In this document: positions 1 through 25,194 of the stretch, piece by piece
Layout: every line of letters starts with the position of its first letter
Numbering within the stretch: position 1 is the stretch's first letter
From: Oryzias latipes
Taxonomy: Eukaryota; Chordata; Actinopteri; Beloniformes; Adrianichthyidae
Assembly: GCF_002234675.1 (NCBI RefSeq)
Contig: NC_019879.2
Location: 21,881,855 to 21,945,854 of the forward strand
Reading direction: 5' to 3'
Length of the DNA stretch: 64,000 nt
The notes under the pieces: generated by a model
Seen by the model: only the letters and a program-made list of their open reading frames with translations
What the model was told of the DNA's origin: nothing
Database searches by the model: none
Made by a program: the position numbers and the translations under genes

Positions 1-132
1 GGGATCCTGAACTGCAAGACAAAAAGATTTGAACTTTTCAAATTAAAACATATCTTGACCATAATTTTACTGTGAAGTATTCAGGGCTAGTTGACACCAG
101 AGGTTGTTGAACCTTCTATTTAAGTACATCTA

Positions 133-150
133 CCCCCCCCCCCCCCCCCC
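133..150 (+). repeat. Poly-C run (18 C)
   Basis: An uninterrupted run of 18 C lies in AT-rich sequence. It is G-quadruplex-prone on the minus strand. Its length may be unreliable because homopolymers are difficult to sequence. Confidence 0.95.
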
Positions 151-1736
151 AACAAAATGTAACTGCAGACAAAGATGTTTAACCTAGAATCTTGGAGGAA
201 AGTTTACATTTAGGAAAAATCCTTGAAAATACCCAATTTGGCAACTGGAGCTGAGATTTACAAATATTATCTTGGCCCTTTTTTATGCTAATTTGTTAAG
301 TTTCTATCTTTTACAACTTTGTGTTCAATAATGTCACCATAACAACAGATTATGGGGACAAGTAAACCTGTATAACTTGTAATAATCTCATTGTGCTTCA
401 AGCCTTTTATTAGTCTAAATGTCATTTAACATAATGAAATTCTACGTTTTAAAAACATGAGCCAGAACAAACAGCTGAGCTGTTCCACACATTTTTTCTT
501 CTTTATTTTTCTTGAAAAGTTTCCTTTTTTTCTTTAAGTTTGTACATTTATCTGAATGTCTGAATGCAGACTGGGCATTCTGCAAATGAAACCAAAGGGA
601 TTAAGTGAAGTAAACATTGTGCATTTTAATCAGGATAAAAACAGACAACTGTGTTTTGAAAAATCTATAATAAAGAAAAAACAAAGCAAATTGCAGCAGT
701 ATAGTTGGTATATGACTGAGGAGAAAGTACTCGTTATTATGGTGGGAGGTCTGGCAGGACTAGCTGTGTTTCTTTTGGTCTAGTTTGTATTTATATCAGG
801 CAATTCTGCCCCCAAAAGACCAGCTGTTGTAACTGCAGGATTCCAGCAAGTTTGGTCCCATCATGTGCATTGTGAAGGTGAACTAGCTAAATTACAGTGC
901 AAAGTAAACATTATCTGCAGGATTTATGTGTAAAATAAATAAATAAAAGACCACAGTAATATTTTAATTAAATGTGAAATTTAGCATTGAAAAAGTTGAA
1001 GCAATTTCTACTTCAATAACCATCATTTAAGTACAATAGAAGATGCAACAAAGGTCTAGATGGAGACCTTTAAAGATATTCAGTAAAACCGACTTTCTCA
1101 ATTGAGGATATCAAGTCTGTATAAAGGCGACCTCTGTCTGCATCTGCAGAGCCAAAGACAATGTCCCTGCTCCACAGCTTCACAAAGACGAGCAACATTT
1201 ATGTTCCGGCACTCAGTAATTCCTCTGATTGCAGCCAGTCATTCAAAGCTATTTACATTTTTATTAGAAAATTAAAGGATTGTGGGTTTGTCCATATTAA
1301 TTGGCTCTTAAGGAAAAAAAAAATCTAATGGTTATTTAAACCATAAAGAAGTGTCAAATTGGATTTTGACTTCATATATATCTAGACATGTAACAGTGTT
1401 CCGCTAATGAAAATATTTCATGGCAGTCCTGATTAAAAAATATGAGTCTCGAATGGAAATTCACATGTGAGGGGTCAGGCCGTGTGTCTCACGCTGGCTC
1501 TATGTTTTATACATTAGAGTAGTGATTAGACCCTAATTAAAACATGTCATTTTGTCTTTAATAAAGGTCTCTCTGACTTTTTTCTTTCACTATTGATTTT
1601 TAAAATGTTTTAAGCAGATAAACATTTACATAAAATGTTGTCAGGCTCTGAACAAGAAGAACTGTGCAGTCCAAGTGTCTGGAGATGTTCTCCCAATCGA
1701 TAGATTACCATGTGTTGTGCTAAAGGATCATATAGA

Positions 1737-1738
<2 letters not shown>

Positions 1739-1799
<61 letters not shown>
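1739..1799. repeat. (AT)n microsatellite
   Basis: About 30 perfect AT dinucleotide units. Ordinary polymorphic satellite, self-complementary. Confidence 0.97.
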
Positions 1800-1800
<1 letters not shown>

Positions 1801-3730
1801 TAATAAACCCAAAATGTTGCAGCTCCTAAATACAAATTCATGTGTTCAGACTTTCTGCTGGAGGAATAAACGTATTGGTCAAATTTAGCATGAGATAGTT
1901 CCAATCCAAAAAACATTGGATGACACTAAACGGAATCAAATTTACTATTTTAGGAAAACATGAGATACACCCAGATTTGCTCAGAATTAGTAAAACAGGA
2001 AAAAAATGTCAGTTCTGCCCAATTTAATGCTTCTATTGTTGATCTTGCTTTCAGCGCCCTCTAGAGGTCTCTCATTTGACCGGTGCACATGAAGAATAAC
2101 CCTTGAAGCAAATGTGCACCAAACCCTTAAGGCTCCAATCTTACCTTAAATTAGCATCTAAATGAAAGCAAATAAATTCAGGTGTCATTGGGTAAAAGAT
2201 TATAAAGTGACTGAAGTGCCTTCAGACAGAATCATCCTTATTTTAACAACGTCAGAGGTTAAGAAAAATACTAAATGAATGAGTTTTTGCAGAATTGTTG
2301 GCAGGAGAGTGGGATTCTGTTACTCTGTTATCTAAACAAAATTTTCCTTAAAGTTAATTCTTGCATACATACTCGTTTTCATGTGTTTTTCCAGCTGGGA
2401 AAAAAATGTAATCTAGTGAAAAACAACAGGGTTATTTATATCTGAAAGAACTTTGCAGACTTTTGTGAGGATAAAGCAGCAAAGGCCTTAAAAATGTTAT
2501 GTTCAAATGTGAAAAATGCTTCAAATGTTGACAAAGTTTAGATCATTTCTTTCTTCAATCTTCAACTTCAGAACCACTTTGCCACTCATTTCAATGTTAT
2601 TTACTCATACATTGTTTTTGTTCCTCGATTAAGGCCCAAAGGGCTTTACAGTCATAACTCCCATACACCTATGCCCACACACTGATGAAGGCAGAACCTC
2701 CATGCAAGGCATCAAGAACAATGTGGGATTTTACAGTATTAAAGTTTGCACCACTGCTAAGGCATTTTTTCAAAAGAGTCACCTTCTCAAAATGGATAAT
2801 CATTTGCACAAAAGCAAGTCACTACCTTAAAATGGATAGTTTGAGCTTCAAAAGCAAGTATTTGTGTCAGTGAAAGTGTCAGTGTTGTTATAATGACATG
2901 TCCTGACTCCAGCATCTTTGAACAATCAAGTTAAAACGTTTGTTCGTGTTTTCATTGAGACAGAGTACTCTAGAAGTGTTTCCCAGTGTCACGCCATGTG
3001 AAGACTTATAAACCATGCATGGAATTTTGAAAAGTGGAATTCAATAAAAATCAAGACATTGAAAAATATGCACTTTACTTCATACTGTATATTTGCAACT
3101 GGTTGCAGCATTGTGCCCCAGAAAAAAAAAAAAAACTTAAACAACAAAAACTGAACCTTTGTTTGCTCAATAAACCTCACTGTGATAGTTTTGGAACTGA
3201 AAATACAGTAAAACAGAGTGCTGCAAATCAATCATAAGAACTAGATGCTCCTGTCTGTCTGGCCACATATTTTCATCAACATCCATGCAAATCTCAGATC
3301 TGTCAATGCACTTCTTGAGTGCCAAATCCACCCTTTGCAGACTCTACTGAGATGTCATCACAAGCTGCATTGATGGCAGCCAGCAGGGTCATTTTGGTAT
3401 ATAGATGCTGGTCATATTCCTTCCACCTCCAGGAAAAGAAAAACACATTGATTGGATTTAGTAGGGAGGAAGAAACTTTACAAGCATCCTGTCATGTGCT
3501 ACAAAGCACTGCCCAACCACAGCAGAGTGGTGAAACCTTATGTCATCCCAAACTACTACGTACTTTTTGTCAACAAGCAGGCTCATCCCTTTTAATCTCA
3601 GAGACTAAGTCCCTATGAAGAGCATTCAAAAAAGTCAGCAGTTGTTGTGTATTATATGGACCAAAATGGGCAATATAGGCATGTGTGCCGTTTTCTGATA
3701 GCTGCAAACAGTCTAATATTCCCTCCTTGG

Positions 3731-3733
<3 letters not shown>

Positions 3734-3817
<84 letters not shown>
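3734..3817. repeat. (TC)n microsatellite
   Basis: About 42 perfect CT/TC units. The reverse frame reads as an Arg-Glu repeat open frame, which is an artefact of the repeat and not a gene. Confidence 0.97.
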
Positions 3818-3818
<1 letters not shown>

Positions 3819-4474
3819 ATGAAATTTCTCCCACCCCATCTGCCTTATCCCATCTTCAAATATTTTTATAATGGATGTGCAAAATGTTTGACAGCATGTT
3901 CAACAATTTTGGGTCCATTAACACAAGCAATGCAATGAAGATTATTAGTTGTATAAACAATGACTATTCAGACTGTACAAGTTTAGTTAATTTTGACAGA
4001 CATTCAAAGGTGATCATTTTGCAAAGATTTGTACTTAATTGAGTAATTTATGTCCAAAAGCATCCACCATTAGACGAAATGAAGACGGAACTGCCACTTG
4101 GTTGCCCACAAAAGACTAAATGTTTTAGAGGTTGCACTAACTGTTGTGCAAAGTTTAAATCTCTTGTGAGAAATGCACCAAAGCGACTGAGGAAAACTGA
4201 AGTTTCTAGCCCAAGAGTATTTAGACATATGGGAGGCAAGGTGAAGACCAAACATGAGACCCTCCAATCAGAGAGTGACCGCTCTACCTCTACCCCACAG
4301 CTTTTACCTACATGAACAAAACCGACACTGGATCCAAAACTTAGTCCATGAATAATATTTCGTTAGTTGATAACTTCACTTAAAATATGTCACTTTCTAC
4401 CTGACTCTGGAGCCAAAAAGAGTAAAATAAACGCATGTATAGTCCCCCTTAGATGTGATGAAAAGATACGGAAA

Positions 4475-4510
4475 GATGGATAGATGGATGGACAGATGGA
4501 TGGATAGATT
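4475..4510. repeat. Imperfect GATG/GATA tetranucleotide repeat
   Basis: Interrupted tandem GATG, GATA and CAGATG units, about nine in all. Confidence 0.85.
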
Positions 4511-4884
4511 CATCTTTCAACAAAAGATGGCAGAATGTGGTAAAATTCATAAAATGTGTCAAATTAATACAAAGGATTAATAAATACATAAAAATTACTG
4601 ACTGCACCATTCACTTTATTTAAAACATGTTCTATTGGGAATTAAACAATTAGGATGTCACAGGTTTCACAAGCAGACCAAATATGATGCAATCCTGTTA
4701 AATAATATGACCTGCAAATGCAGTTTGAGGTAAAAATTTTAAGGTTGTTGGTTTCTGCTAAAATCCCAAAATTTGGTCTTGCAAAAAAAAAAGCATGTAG
4801 TCAGCAGACTTGCTGCATAATGTATTGCACATGTATGGTTACATAATATTCTCTAAACCACCCCACACTCACACAGTCCAACAT

Positions 4885-5165
4885 TTCACCCCCATTCTGA
4901 AACACTTGCATTTGAGCCCTGTCCATTTTAGAATCTTGTTGTTGCTTTCAGAGTCTTTCACTACCTCTCCCCCCATTACCTCTCTGCTCTCATGTATCGC
5001 CTTCCTTTCCTGCACTCAGATCGTCCACTGCCATCTGCCTCACTCACATTGTCCAGCTCAGCAGCAGTCATTATGTTCCCAAACTCTCTTCTCACTAACA
5101 CTGGTTCCTCCTGTCTTTAAATCCAAACTGAAAACAGCACTGTTTTTTTTACTGATATCTTCCTC
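4885..5165 (+). pseudogene. Relic of a LINE reverse-transcriptase C-terminal region
   Basis: A 155-codon open frame (4810-5277) contains, in order, a segment like LHLSPVHFRI, a leucine-rich stretch followed by SFTTSPPITSLLS, and near its end FKSKLKTALF. Fish L2/Rex-type LINE proteins end with the same order of elements: an LHWLPV..RI block, an LLxxYKALN..P.YLSDLL block, and an FKSRLKTHLF block. The spacing fits but intervening residues are badly decayed. I infer an old 5'-truncated LINE copy in the plus orientation. It could also be chance similarity; the family cannot be named from this fragment. Confidence 0.5.
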
Positions 5166-5819
5166 TTGCTTGTCTGTGTTTTGCTTTATACAAAACAAAC
5201 TCCTAATAAGTTCTTGTGTACTCTGTGAGGAGATCAACCACAAGACATGTAGCACTGACTGTTATGTGCCATTGTAATGTGTGACTGCCTGTCAAATCTG
5301 GACCATTAAGTCGCATCCTTTTCCACCATAGATTACAGATAAGTGCCCATTTCCCCTGGCAGACCTGATTTAAGCGCTGCAGTACTAAAAACTGTATATT
5401 GTGTCCATATTCTTCTTATTTGTTATGAAGGCTTTTCATGTGAGATAATCCACCTTCATCTATGATTAAAAAACTTTGAATATTGGTCAAATTGTTTTTA
5501 AGCATTAGTTGATATTTTGCAGAAATTTAATAAAGCATCAGTATTATATTAAAAACTAAATCAATTTAGTTTCAATATCTAAAGTGTCTTGTATTTTCAC
5601 ATGATTTTCGTGAATATAGACTTTTTCTTCATCCAGATTGTAAATTAACTTTTGATCGTAGTTTGGATGTTGCTCCAATTTCTTTACGTTTAAAAGGGGT
5701 TAACAGCTTTAAGGTTTTGTTTCCTGTGTCGAATAACACTATTAAGATATATTTTGTCCATTTAAATGACGCTTAAAGAATGATTTGGATATTTTGTTGG
5801 ACAAAATTGCCCCAACTCC

Positions 5820-6895
5820 AATCAGGATATGACCTGGGCGCACGGAGGATGCGCACAGGGCAGTGCGTAATGGAGCTGTCCAGTGCTGAAACCCTGCTAA
5901 CTCAGACACAGCTTTCAGGGCGCTTCGGTCGCTGGCATGTGACGTGACCTTTAATCAGCTCCAGGATGATCCATCACCGGAGACTAACACATGTCTACTA
6001 AACTGTGAGTGTGTGATCTTCGCTCGTGATTGGCTGTGTCCACGCGTGTCCAGGCGTCACCGGTGCTGACGCGTTCCAGATTAATGACTCCGGTTATGAT
6101 TTGATTCAAGGGAAATATTTGTGGATTGGCCCCTCTTGATCTGAACCATTCTTGGTTTCACGCTGCCACCTGCTGGTGAATGAATTGCTTTCTTGTGAGT
6201 GGGAATGTCGCATGTTGGATTTTAAAATTGAACACATATGGAGAAATAAGGTGTTTGGGTTTGTTTAGCTAAAAAAATGATTTGAATTTTCATTGCAATG
6301 ATTTCCTGTTTTTGTAATTGCTGCCGAGCAATCAAACATGGTTTGAGAGCAAGTGAAATATCTTATATTAATTAGATGGGATTGGTTGCACCTTCTCTCA
6401 CGTGTTTATGGGTTTTCTTTTTCCTGCATGAACAAAAGCATCCCTCTCCCTCCTCCCCTTCTTCCAACCTGAATTCTCATCACCTAATGTGTTGCTCACA
6501 TCACCAAACTTCCAGATCCACGCTGGTGGACTCCAGACAGAGCTGCACAGACCGCAAGAAAACCAACACTTCAGAAAAAAAAAAGTCTGACTTGAGGCTC
6601 CCTTCAGCCTGAGAGGCGCAGACAGCCTGCAGACGGCTCTGCCTCACGGACGCGAAGCACCAGCGGAGCCGCCGCCGCGCGCACCCACCGTGACTCAGTG
6701 ACCAACATTGACAAAAGCGGCGGCTTCTCTATCAGGGAGCACTTGTCCTAAGGCGAGGTCACCTTGAATGGGATCCAGCAGATTATCTGTTTTTGTTCTC
6801 TTGGTCTTGGTGGCGCGTGAGCGCAGCCTCTCCTCCAGGATTTAATTTACTAAGAAATCATTTCGCCTGTTTTGGACTCTTCATCTGCACACACG
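5820..6895 (+). promoter_or_regulatory. gad1: gad1 promoter and 5' UTR exon region
   Basis: GC content rises here relative to the AT-rich flanks, with CpG-rich stretches near 5830-6070 and 6615-6720. An AP-1 consensus TGACTCA is at 6691-6697 and CRE-like TGACG cores lie at about 5940-6070. A good splice donor (CACG|GTAAGAGG) at 6895/6896 ends a probable non-coding first exon. It would join an acceptor (GGCTCAG) at 7652 just ahead of the gad1 start codon. The transcription start cannot be placed from the sequence. Known mammalian GAD1 also has non-coding and alternative 5' exons. Confidence 0.55.
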
Positions 6896-7665
6896 GTAAG
6901 AGGCTTTTTATAAACATCTGAGCTCAAATATGAGTCCAAATAAACTTGCTGTCGTTGATGATACTCTACAGGTGTTTTTATGAAAGCGCTGATAATTAAA
7001 CAGAGCCGTTTTATTAAATGCACGCAGTGGTCATGTTTTAAAGATTCTATTTGTCTGCAGGACAAAACGAAATCCCACATTTGTGGAACCTGCTTCACGG
7101 TCATTAGAGCAGAATCACCTTGAACTGGATTTTTGTCATTCAGGTTTCTGGAACCAAAGCAGATTTATGTTTGCAATTAAGGCCTCACATTTAGAAAGAA
7201 TCAGAAACAGTATTTTTTTATTCCGGGAAACAGTTAGAGTTCATTTGCATGATTTTGCCGAAAATTTCAGCATGTCATGGAGGTGAAAACATGACGTTCC
7301 TTGGAAATATTTAACCTGTTCTGGGAATTAGGAAAATGCTTGAATCAGAGCCATTTTAGCATTATTATGGAACAATTTCTGAATGTACCTTTATCCCTCT
7401 TTTTTAATTCAGGTTGTGGTTTCTTTTCACGAGTCAATTTTGAAATGTGTAGATTTTTTTTAAAGAATTGTCTGACTGTGATTTACCAGCCGTGTTTCTC
7501 TCATGTTTGAGTCAGCAGGTGCAGCATCTCTCATTCATTTTAATCCTGTCAGTCAGTCTCGTTTTTCCTCATTTGATAGCACAAAAAGAAATTTTGTCTG
7601 AATAAAGCAAGAAAAAGTAAGCGGGGTTTCTGAGGTGAGGGCTTTGGCTCAGGGTCTCGGGAGTG

Positions 7666-19770
<12,105 letters not shown>

Positions 19771-20284
19771 AAACGCAAAACCTTTTTTTTCCAACTCCAC
19801 AGAGCCTTGAGTATAGCTTAATGTTCCCTTTGTCTGATGCCTGCAGGTATTTTCAGGTAATGCACAACAATAATAGCACACCCTGAATGTTTCTATGTCT
19901 ACTGTCTTATGCAGCAGTGATGTGTTTAAGGAAAACATTTGCACACATGATTGTTTTAAAAAGAGGAGTAAACTTAGTAGTATTTTTGCTGAAACATTAT
20001 GCCAAATGGAAAAAAAGATAGAGGGATGTTAACTAGGAGTCTGTGAACAACCCTGTTCATGTGAATAACCCTGTTTTCAAAAAAACTGACAAAGTAAGTA
20101 AAAAGCTATATTTGCTCTGTTGCCTCACACCCAAAGTAAGACAAAGTAAAGTAAAAAATATTGTAAAAATGGAAACAGTTACAAAGTACAAACTCCCATT
20201 CAGTAATGAAAAAATCACTACATATTTCATATCAAACTTAAAAAATAGAATATATTTTTGTTATGTTTCATACATGAATGCATG

Positions 20285-20495
20285 TAACCCTTGTGCTATC
20301 CTAGGCACTTTAACATTGGGAGTTGGGTCATCTAGACCCACTAGACAGTGCTCTGAACCTTTTTTCTTCAAAGATTTATGATCTTCACTGGTGTCCATGG
20401 ATTACATGAAATCTTTCCACCTTTATCCACCTTTGTCATGGTAGGAATAACACGTCAATGTAAGGGTGGGATCATCTAAGATACCACAAGGGTTA
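20285..20495 (+). mobile_element. MITE, copy A (211 bp)
   Basis: Starts TAACCCTTGTG and ends CACAAGGGTTA, an 11-bp terminal inverted repeat with a looser extension inward. An internal palindrome GGGTC-ATCTA-GACCC is present. A copy of identical length and about 94% identity lies at 28718-28928 in the same orientation. It is non-coding and sits about 0.5 kb after the gad1 stop, probably within its 3' UTR. Confidence 0.85.
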
Positions 20496-20848
20496 AACTA
20501 AATCTAAGAACAGAAATGTATTTAGAAATGGGCCTCTTAACGGTGTGGGGGAAAAAACAAGAGAAAATTTGGAATTTGTAACAAAAGAGGAAATAAATAC
20601 AGTAAAGTAATGTAATTCAGGAATGAACATTAAAGTAAAAGAAAATCAGAAAAGAAAAAGAGACAGTAAAATATTGAAACAACCGTGACCCTGACTCCGA
20701 GGGAACATATTTAGTAAACAGCTGAGGTGAAGTGATGATGACTGGGCTTGATGATGCGCTTTCTTTTGGTCAGAAATTGTTCATTGCTGTAAGACCTGAG
20801 TTACTTTTCCAAAGAACTTAACCAACTATAGATTTGAGTGAGTAGTGT

Positions 20849-21160
20849 GCTATATTTGCTCTGTTGCCTCACACCTCAAAGCTCCTGGTTTGAAACGCCG
20901 GCTGGGTCGTCCTATAGCAGCTGAATGCCACAGTCCATAAACATGCTTCATAGGTTGATTGATGATTATAAAATTGTCCCTCTGGAGTGAGTTTGATCTC
21001 CCTTTGAAACAAATGCCTGTCTTTACAACATGTAGGTTGAGTTTGGGAGAGGGGGTGAGTGTATCTGTCTGTGGCGATGAACTGGCGACTTGCCCAGAGT
21101 ATACCCCACCTTTTGCCCTGAGGTAACTGGGAAAGACTCCAGCTGAGCTATTTAACAGTG
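20849..21160 (+). mobile_element. Decayed dispersed repeat with GATGAACTGGCGACTTG box
   Basis: Contains, in order, GGTTTGAAACGCCGGCTGGG, a CTAAATTGTCCCT-like box (ATAAAATTGTCCCT), GGCGATGAACTGGCGACTTG, CCCAGAGTATACCCC, GCCCTGAGGTAACTGGGA and GACTCCAGCT. This matches the order of blocks in the common fish repeat whose 3' part reads 'GCGATGGACTGGCGACCTGTCC..GGGATAGGCTCCAGC'. It is an old insertion downstream of gad1. Confidence 0.6.
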
Positions 21161-24100
21161 TTAGAGTAATATGATAGTTCTTAAAGACTAATATAAAATG
21201 ACAGCACGGTATGTTTTTTTTGAAAACAGGGTTGTCTTTGGTGAAGAACTGAAACTTCTGTAAATAGCAGCTTTTAAAGCATTATAGTACTTTCCATAGT
21301 GAATAAAATAAAAGAAAAACACTAAACTACTTTTTTCACAATTAAGATAGCACATTTAAAAGACAAACTTTTTCGCACATTCAGCATAAACCCTTATGTC
21401 ATAATAAATATGTGTAATTATCAAGACAAATGCATTACAACAGGATAGCTTCAGAAACACAACAAAGATGTTTTTAGACTTTGTGTAGATTGTGTATAGT
21501 ATTGTTATATTGCCTTTGTGCCAAATGTGTCCTAGTTGTACAGTGATCTAATACTTTATGTAAATTGATCATTCAGTTTAAGTAATAGATTGTTAAATCA
21601 ATTTTTAATGAGAGTCTATTTATCTGCCGTCCTGTTCCATTTGTAATGTGTTCCTCCTCTTCAGAAACTCTGCTGTGTGATCTCACAACCTTTTAATTAA
21701 CAGCTGTGTCTTTTTGTCTGTTTGTCAACCAAAGAAGGGTTTAGACACATGACTGAACATATAACTGGATCTTGTTCTCTTTTGTGAACAGATTCCTGTA
21801 TTTATATGAGAACGCTTCATATGCTGCCTTTTAACTTTTGTGCAATCTATATTGTGTGCGGCGTTGTTGTGATTTGCTGATTGAATGTTGTCAAAATTGC
21901 TCCAAGATTAGAAGTGTGGCTGCTGCTGCTGCCAGTGCTATTGTAATAAGGAAAAAGCACAATGCTAAATGATGCACTTGGACAGCCTTTATTCTGGAGA
22001 TACATGACTGTCTGTATTATTATAAGCGAAGTGAAGTACAGTTATAATATGCAAGATTTTATTTGGCATCACACGCTTTCTAAAGGCACACTTTAATGTT
22101 CATCTCTAAGCATTTTGCCTGAACAAAGAAATGCACAGTGTTTGTTATTGTATTGAAATGTATTCAACAAGTACCAGTACATTCCTGAATTAGTGGGAAA
22201 AACTTCCCCTTGTTGTCTTTAAATGTAAGCACTTTACTGAACCTATTATATGATTGTACCCACAATAAAGTATAAGCAGAAGAGACGAACATCTGCAGAC
22301 ATGCTTTGTAGTATGTAAAGATGTTTACGGTAAATAAATGCATGTGTGATGTAAGAAAACATTTCGATAACGGCATTTTGGATTTTGTCGTGATGTATGA
22401 GACTCAAGAAGGGAAGCCGAAGTCTTCCTGCTGCTACAGAGTTGTTGATATTTTTCTATCAGTCAGTTTCTCATTTATCTTTTGTCTTAAGTGCTTCACA
22501 ACAAAATCAACGCACAAAATAGGGATAATGACTCTAAATTCATTTTTGTGGGGAGAACTAAAGTACAACGCTATGACAAGAGGAAAAGGTTTGCAGACTA
22601 ATATGTTTTTGCTGAAGCTTATTCTTGCCATAACCTGTTTAGTCCTGTCAGAATGAACCATCATCTGGTGCAATTCTTAGAATAAATCCCATGGAAGTGA
22701 GCATCACACAAGGGAATGAAATTCAGTCACAATTTTGTTTGTTTCGTAGTTTATTTAGTTTGTCATTTATAATTTACACAAGGAAAATCCACTTGACTCT
22801 ACACGTCAACAACATAAAAATGAAAAAAAAAATCTCAAAAAGTCTTTCATCTGTTCATTGCAAACATTTGTAGCACTTTCTTTCCAACAGATGTTTTACT
22901 CAGAATTTACAGCATCAACTCACAATTATCACAATAACTTTCACACAAATTATGACACAAATCATCAATTTATTCACAAGTTTCATGCTTACTTGGCATT
23001 TTACATCTTATAGATTTTTTTTGGTACATTCATTGTCCCTACATTGTTATTTTCTTGTCTATACCATAAGCCCTCCTTTCAGTGTAATTATCCGTTCCAT
23101 CTTTTTGACCTCAAATGAGTTTTAAAAGATTTTTTTTCCCTATACCATCTAAAAACTTCCTTTTTTTCAGTCATCTTAATATTTATTAGTAATGTTTTGT
23201 TTTTGTTTTTTTACCTCAGTTGTGATTTGCATCTAAATAAAATCAACTAAATCAATAATTTTAATCTGATGAATAATGGATTTGATTGATTTGACTATAG
23301 TTTCTGAATCAACTCTTGATCATAATTTTCAGAGTCCTTCTCAGAATAATTATTGGCTGAATTTAAATCTTATATGTTGATCTCCAAAATACCACACAAA
23401 AAGACAAATGTGAAACAATGGTTTATTTATAATATGAGAACACTGCAGTGTTATCCAGAAAATATTGAAAATTAAAGGCTTTTTCTATTTTTTACATTTA
23501 TTTACTGTTTCCACATGAAGAACTCAAAAATCAACTTTATGAAATGTAGAGAATCTTTCCAACAAAATGTTAAAGCACTAAACGAAACAGGACCCAGTGG
23601 TGTTTTATTTTTAATTTGCCAATTTTCTCACAGTAAAAAAAAAAAAAAAAAAAAGAGTAAAAACTGAGGGATTGTTTCTTTTGCACAATTTAGCCACTAG
23701 ATGTGACTCAATTTTGCAGAATTCCAATTTAGTTTAAAAAAAAAACATAATCAATTTTGTTCTTTGTAAGAATCAGGGACTTAAACTACAATTGGCCTCA
23801 CTTCCAAACTTTCTGCCATCATGGAAGTTCCAGATCTCTCCATGACGTTTCTTTGGTCTCATAAGAATCTAGAAAGGAACATTGCAAAATAAAACCACCA
23901 ACATATGTATATACAAGCTAAAATATTTGTACGTGTTTTTAAATGCTGTTTTTACAGATCTTCTTGTTAGACTGAGAGAGAATCAGTGATCAGTGCACAA
24001 CTTATCTATAACAGAAGTCATTTCATAATTGAGCTGAGTCCATCAAGAAGAGGCTAAAGATCATCCTTGCAAAAATAATCAGTTATCAAACCATTATTTA

Positions 24101-25160
24101 ACATGGGTGTGTAAATGGACAAGTTTTCTATCCAAATATTTTTTGTCCACTTATTTCACTGGTTGTCTTTCCAATCCATTCATGCTGCCATCCATTGGTC
24201 TGATGAATCACCCCAGAGGGACATTTTATTGGCTGATCATCTCACAGCTGAGATTTCTCCAGCACCCCTTGCCAATCCCTTCATTTCTCTGCTCCCCCTT
24301 TTATCGTAAAATGCATTCAGCTGTGATCTTTTAACATTTTTTCTCCTCCGTACAGCCCATTTCAAGGATCTGCCTGGCTGTGTTTTATTTCGACACAGTC
24401 ACAGAAAGATCGACCGTTTGAGCATCTCCCCGCCCTTCCTCCACCAGACAGATGGTATTTCTTTGTTTCATGCTTCAGTGCGGTGATCATTACAGACCTG
24501 ATGTCAATGCTGCTTTGTGAATTTACAGGGAACAAAAAATTAAAGAGATAACCACTTAAAAAATAACTTCACACCCAATGTCACCTTTACAAAGAGGGAT
24601 TATTTTCTCAGTTTGCTTCAAGGTCAGCCGTACCTCAAAAGGTTCATATCCAAAAAGCAAAATAAAGAAGCCAATATGGAGGCAGGTGCTGGAGGATAAC
24701 ATATAATCATTGCATGCAAATGAAACCAACCTGGTTTCTGTCACACTCTAGTGACTATGGGCACGAATGAATGGATGTTCAATAATCAGTCAACTAACGT
24801 CAGGCTGTGTGTCCATGATATCAGAGCAAGATCATTAAAATAGTTTTTTAAAAATCAAAACTTTGAAAAATTATCCCAAAAAAAATTCCTGTTCAAATGT
24901 GTTTAAAGAAAATTATTTTCATTTCCAAAATGATAAAGATAAATAGTGCAGATATTGGGCTTTGTTAAAGCTAAGCATTTATGTATTATTTCAAATGTTA
25001 AGGAAACAAATTCCATATAAAAAGGTCTTTGAAAAAGTCAGGTCAAAGTCTCTGATTACAAATTAAAAAAATAATGAATAAATAAAAACTTTATCTGACT
25101 CTTGGTTCTTAGTATTAACTAAATGAGCCAATTAAAGAAAAATGTAAAAACTGCCAGAAG

Positions 25161-25194
25161 GTAGACAGACAGACAGGCAGGCAGGCAGACAGAT
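25161..25194. repeat. (GACA/GGCA)n microsatellite
   Basis: About eight tandem GACA and GGCA tetranucleotide units. Confidence 0.9.

Larger units (their letters stand above)
1..5800. other. Intergenic region upstream of gad1
   Basis: No gene was recognised. Open frames here are short, lack splice-site context and match no family I know, apart from one LINE relic near 4.9 kb. The region holds a C-run, an (AT)n and a (TC)n microsatellite and an imperfect GATG/GATA repeat, each listed separately. In human the next genes leftwards would be of the ERICH2/SP5/MYO3B group; none of their coding sequence is visible here. Confidence 0.6.
19771..22290 (+). other. gad1: gad1 3' UTR and downstream flank
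   Basis: Follows the TAA stop. AATAAA-type signals occur around 21303 and 21400 and at 22264-22269, so the 3' UTR may extend about 2.5 kb. It contains a 211-bp MITE, a decayed LINE-type fragment and a 27-bp perfect direct repeat. No further open frame looks genuine. The real cleavage site cannot be chosen without transcripts. Confidence 0.5.

Noticed and set aside
3652-3834. Minus-strand open frame with an Arg-Glu repeat
   Set aside because: It is the translation of the (TC)n microsatellite and has no other support.
3319-4315. Open frames of 99 and 78 codons left of gad1
   Set aside because: No family resemblance, no splice context and overlapping frames on both strands.
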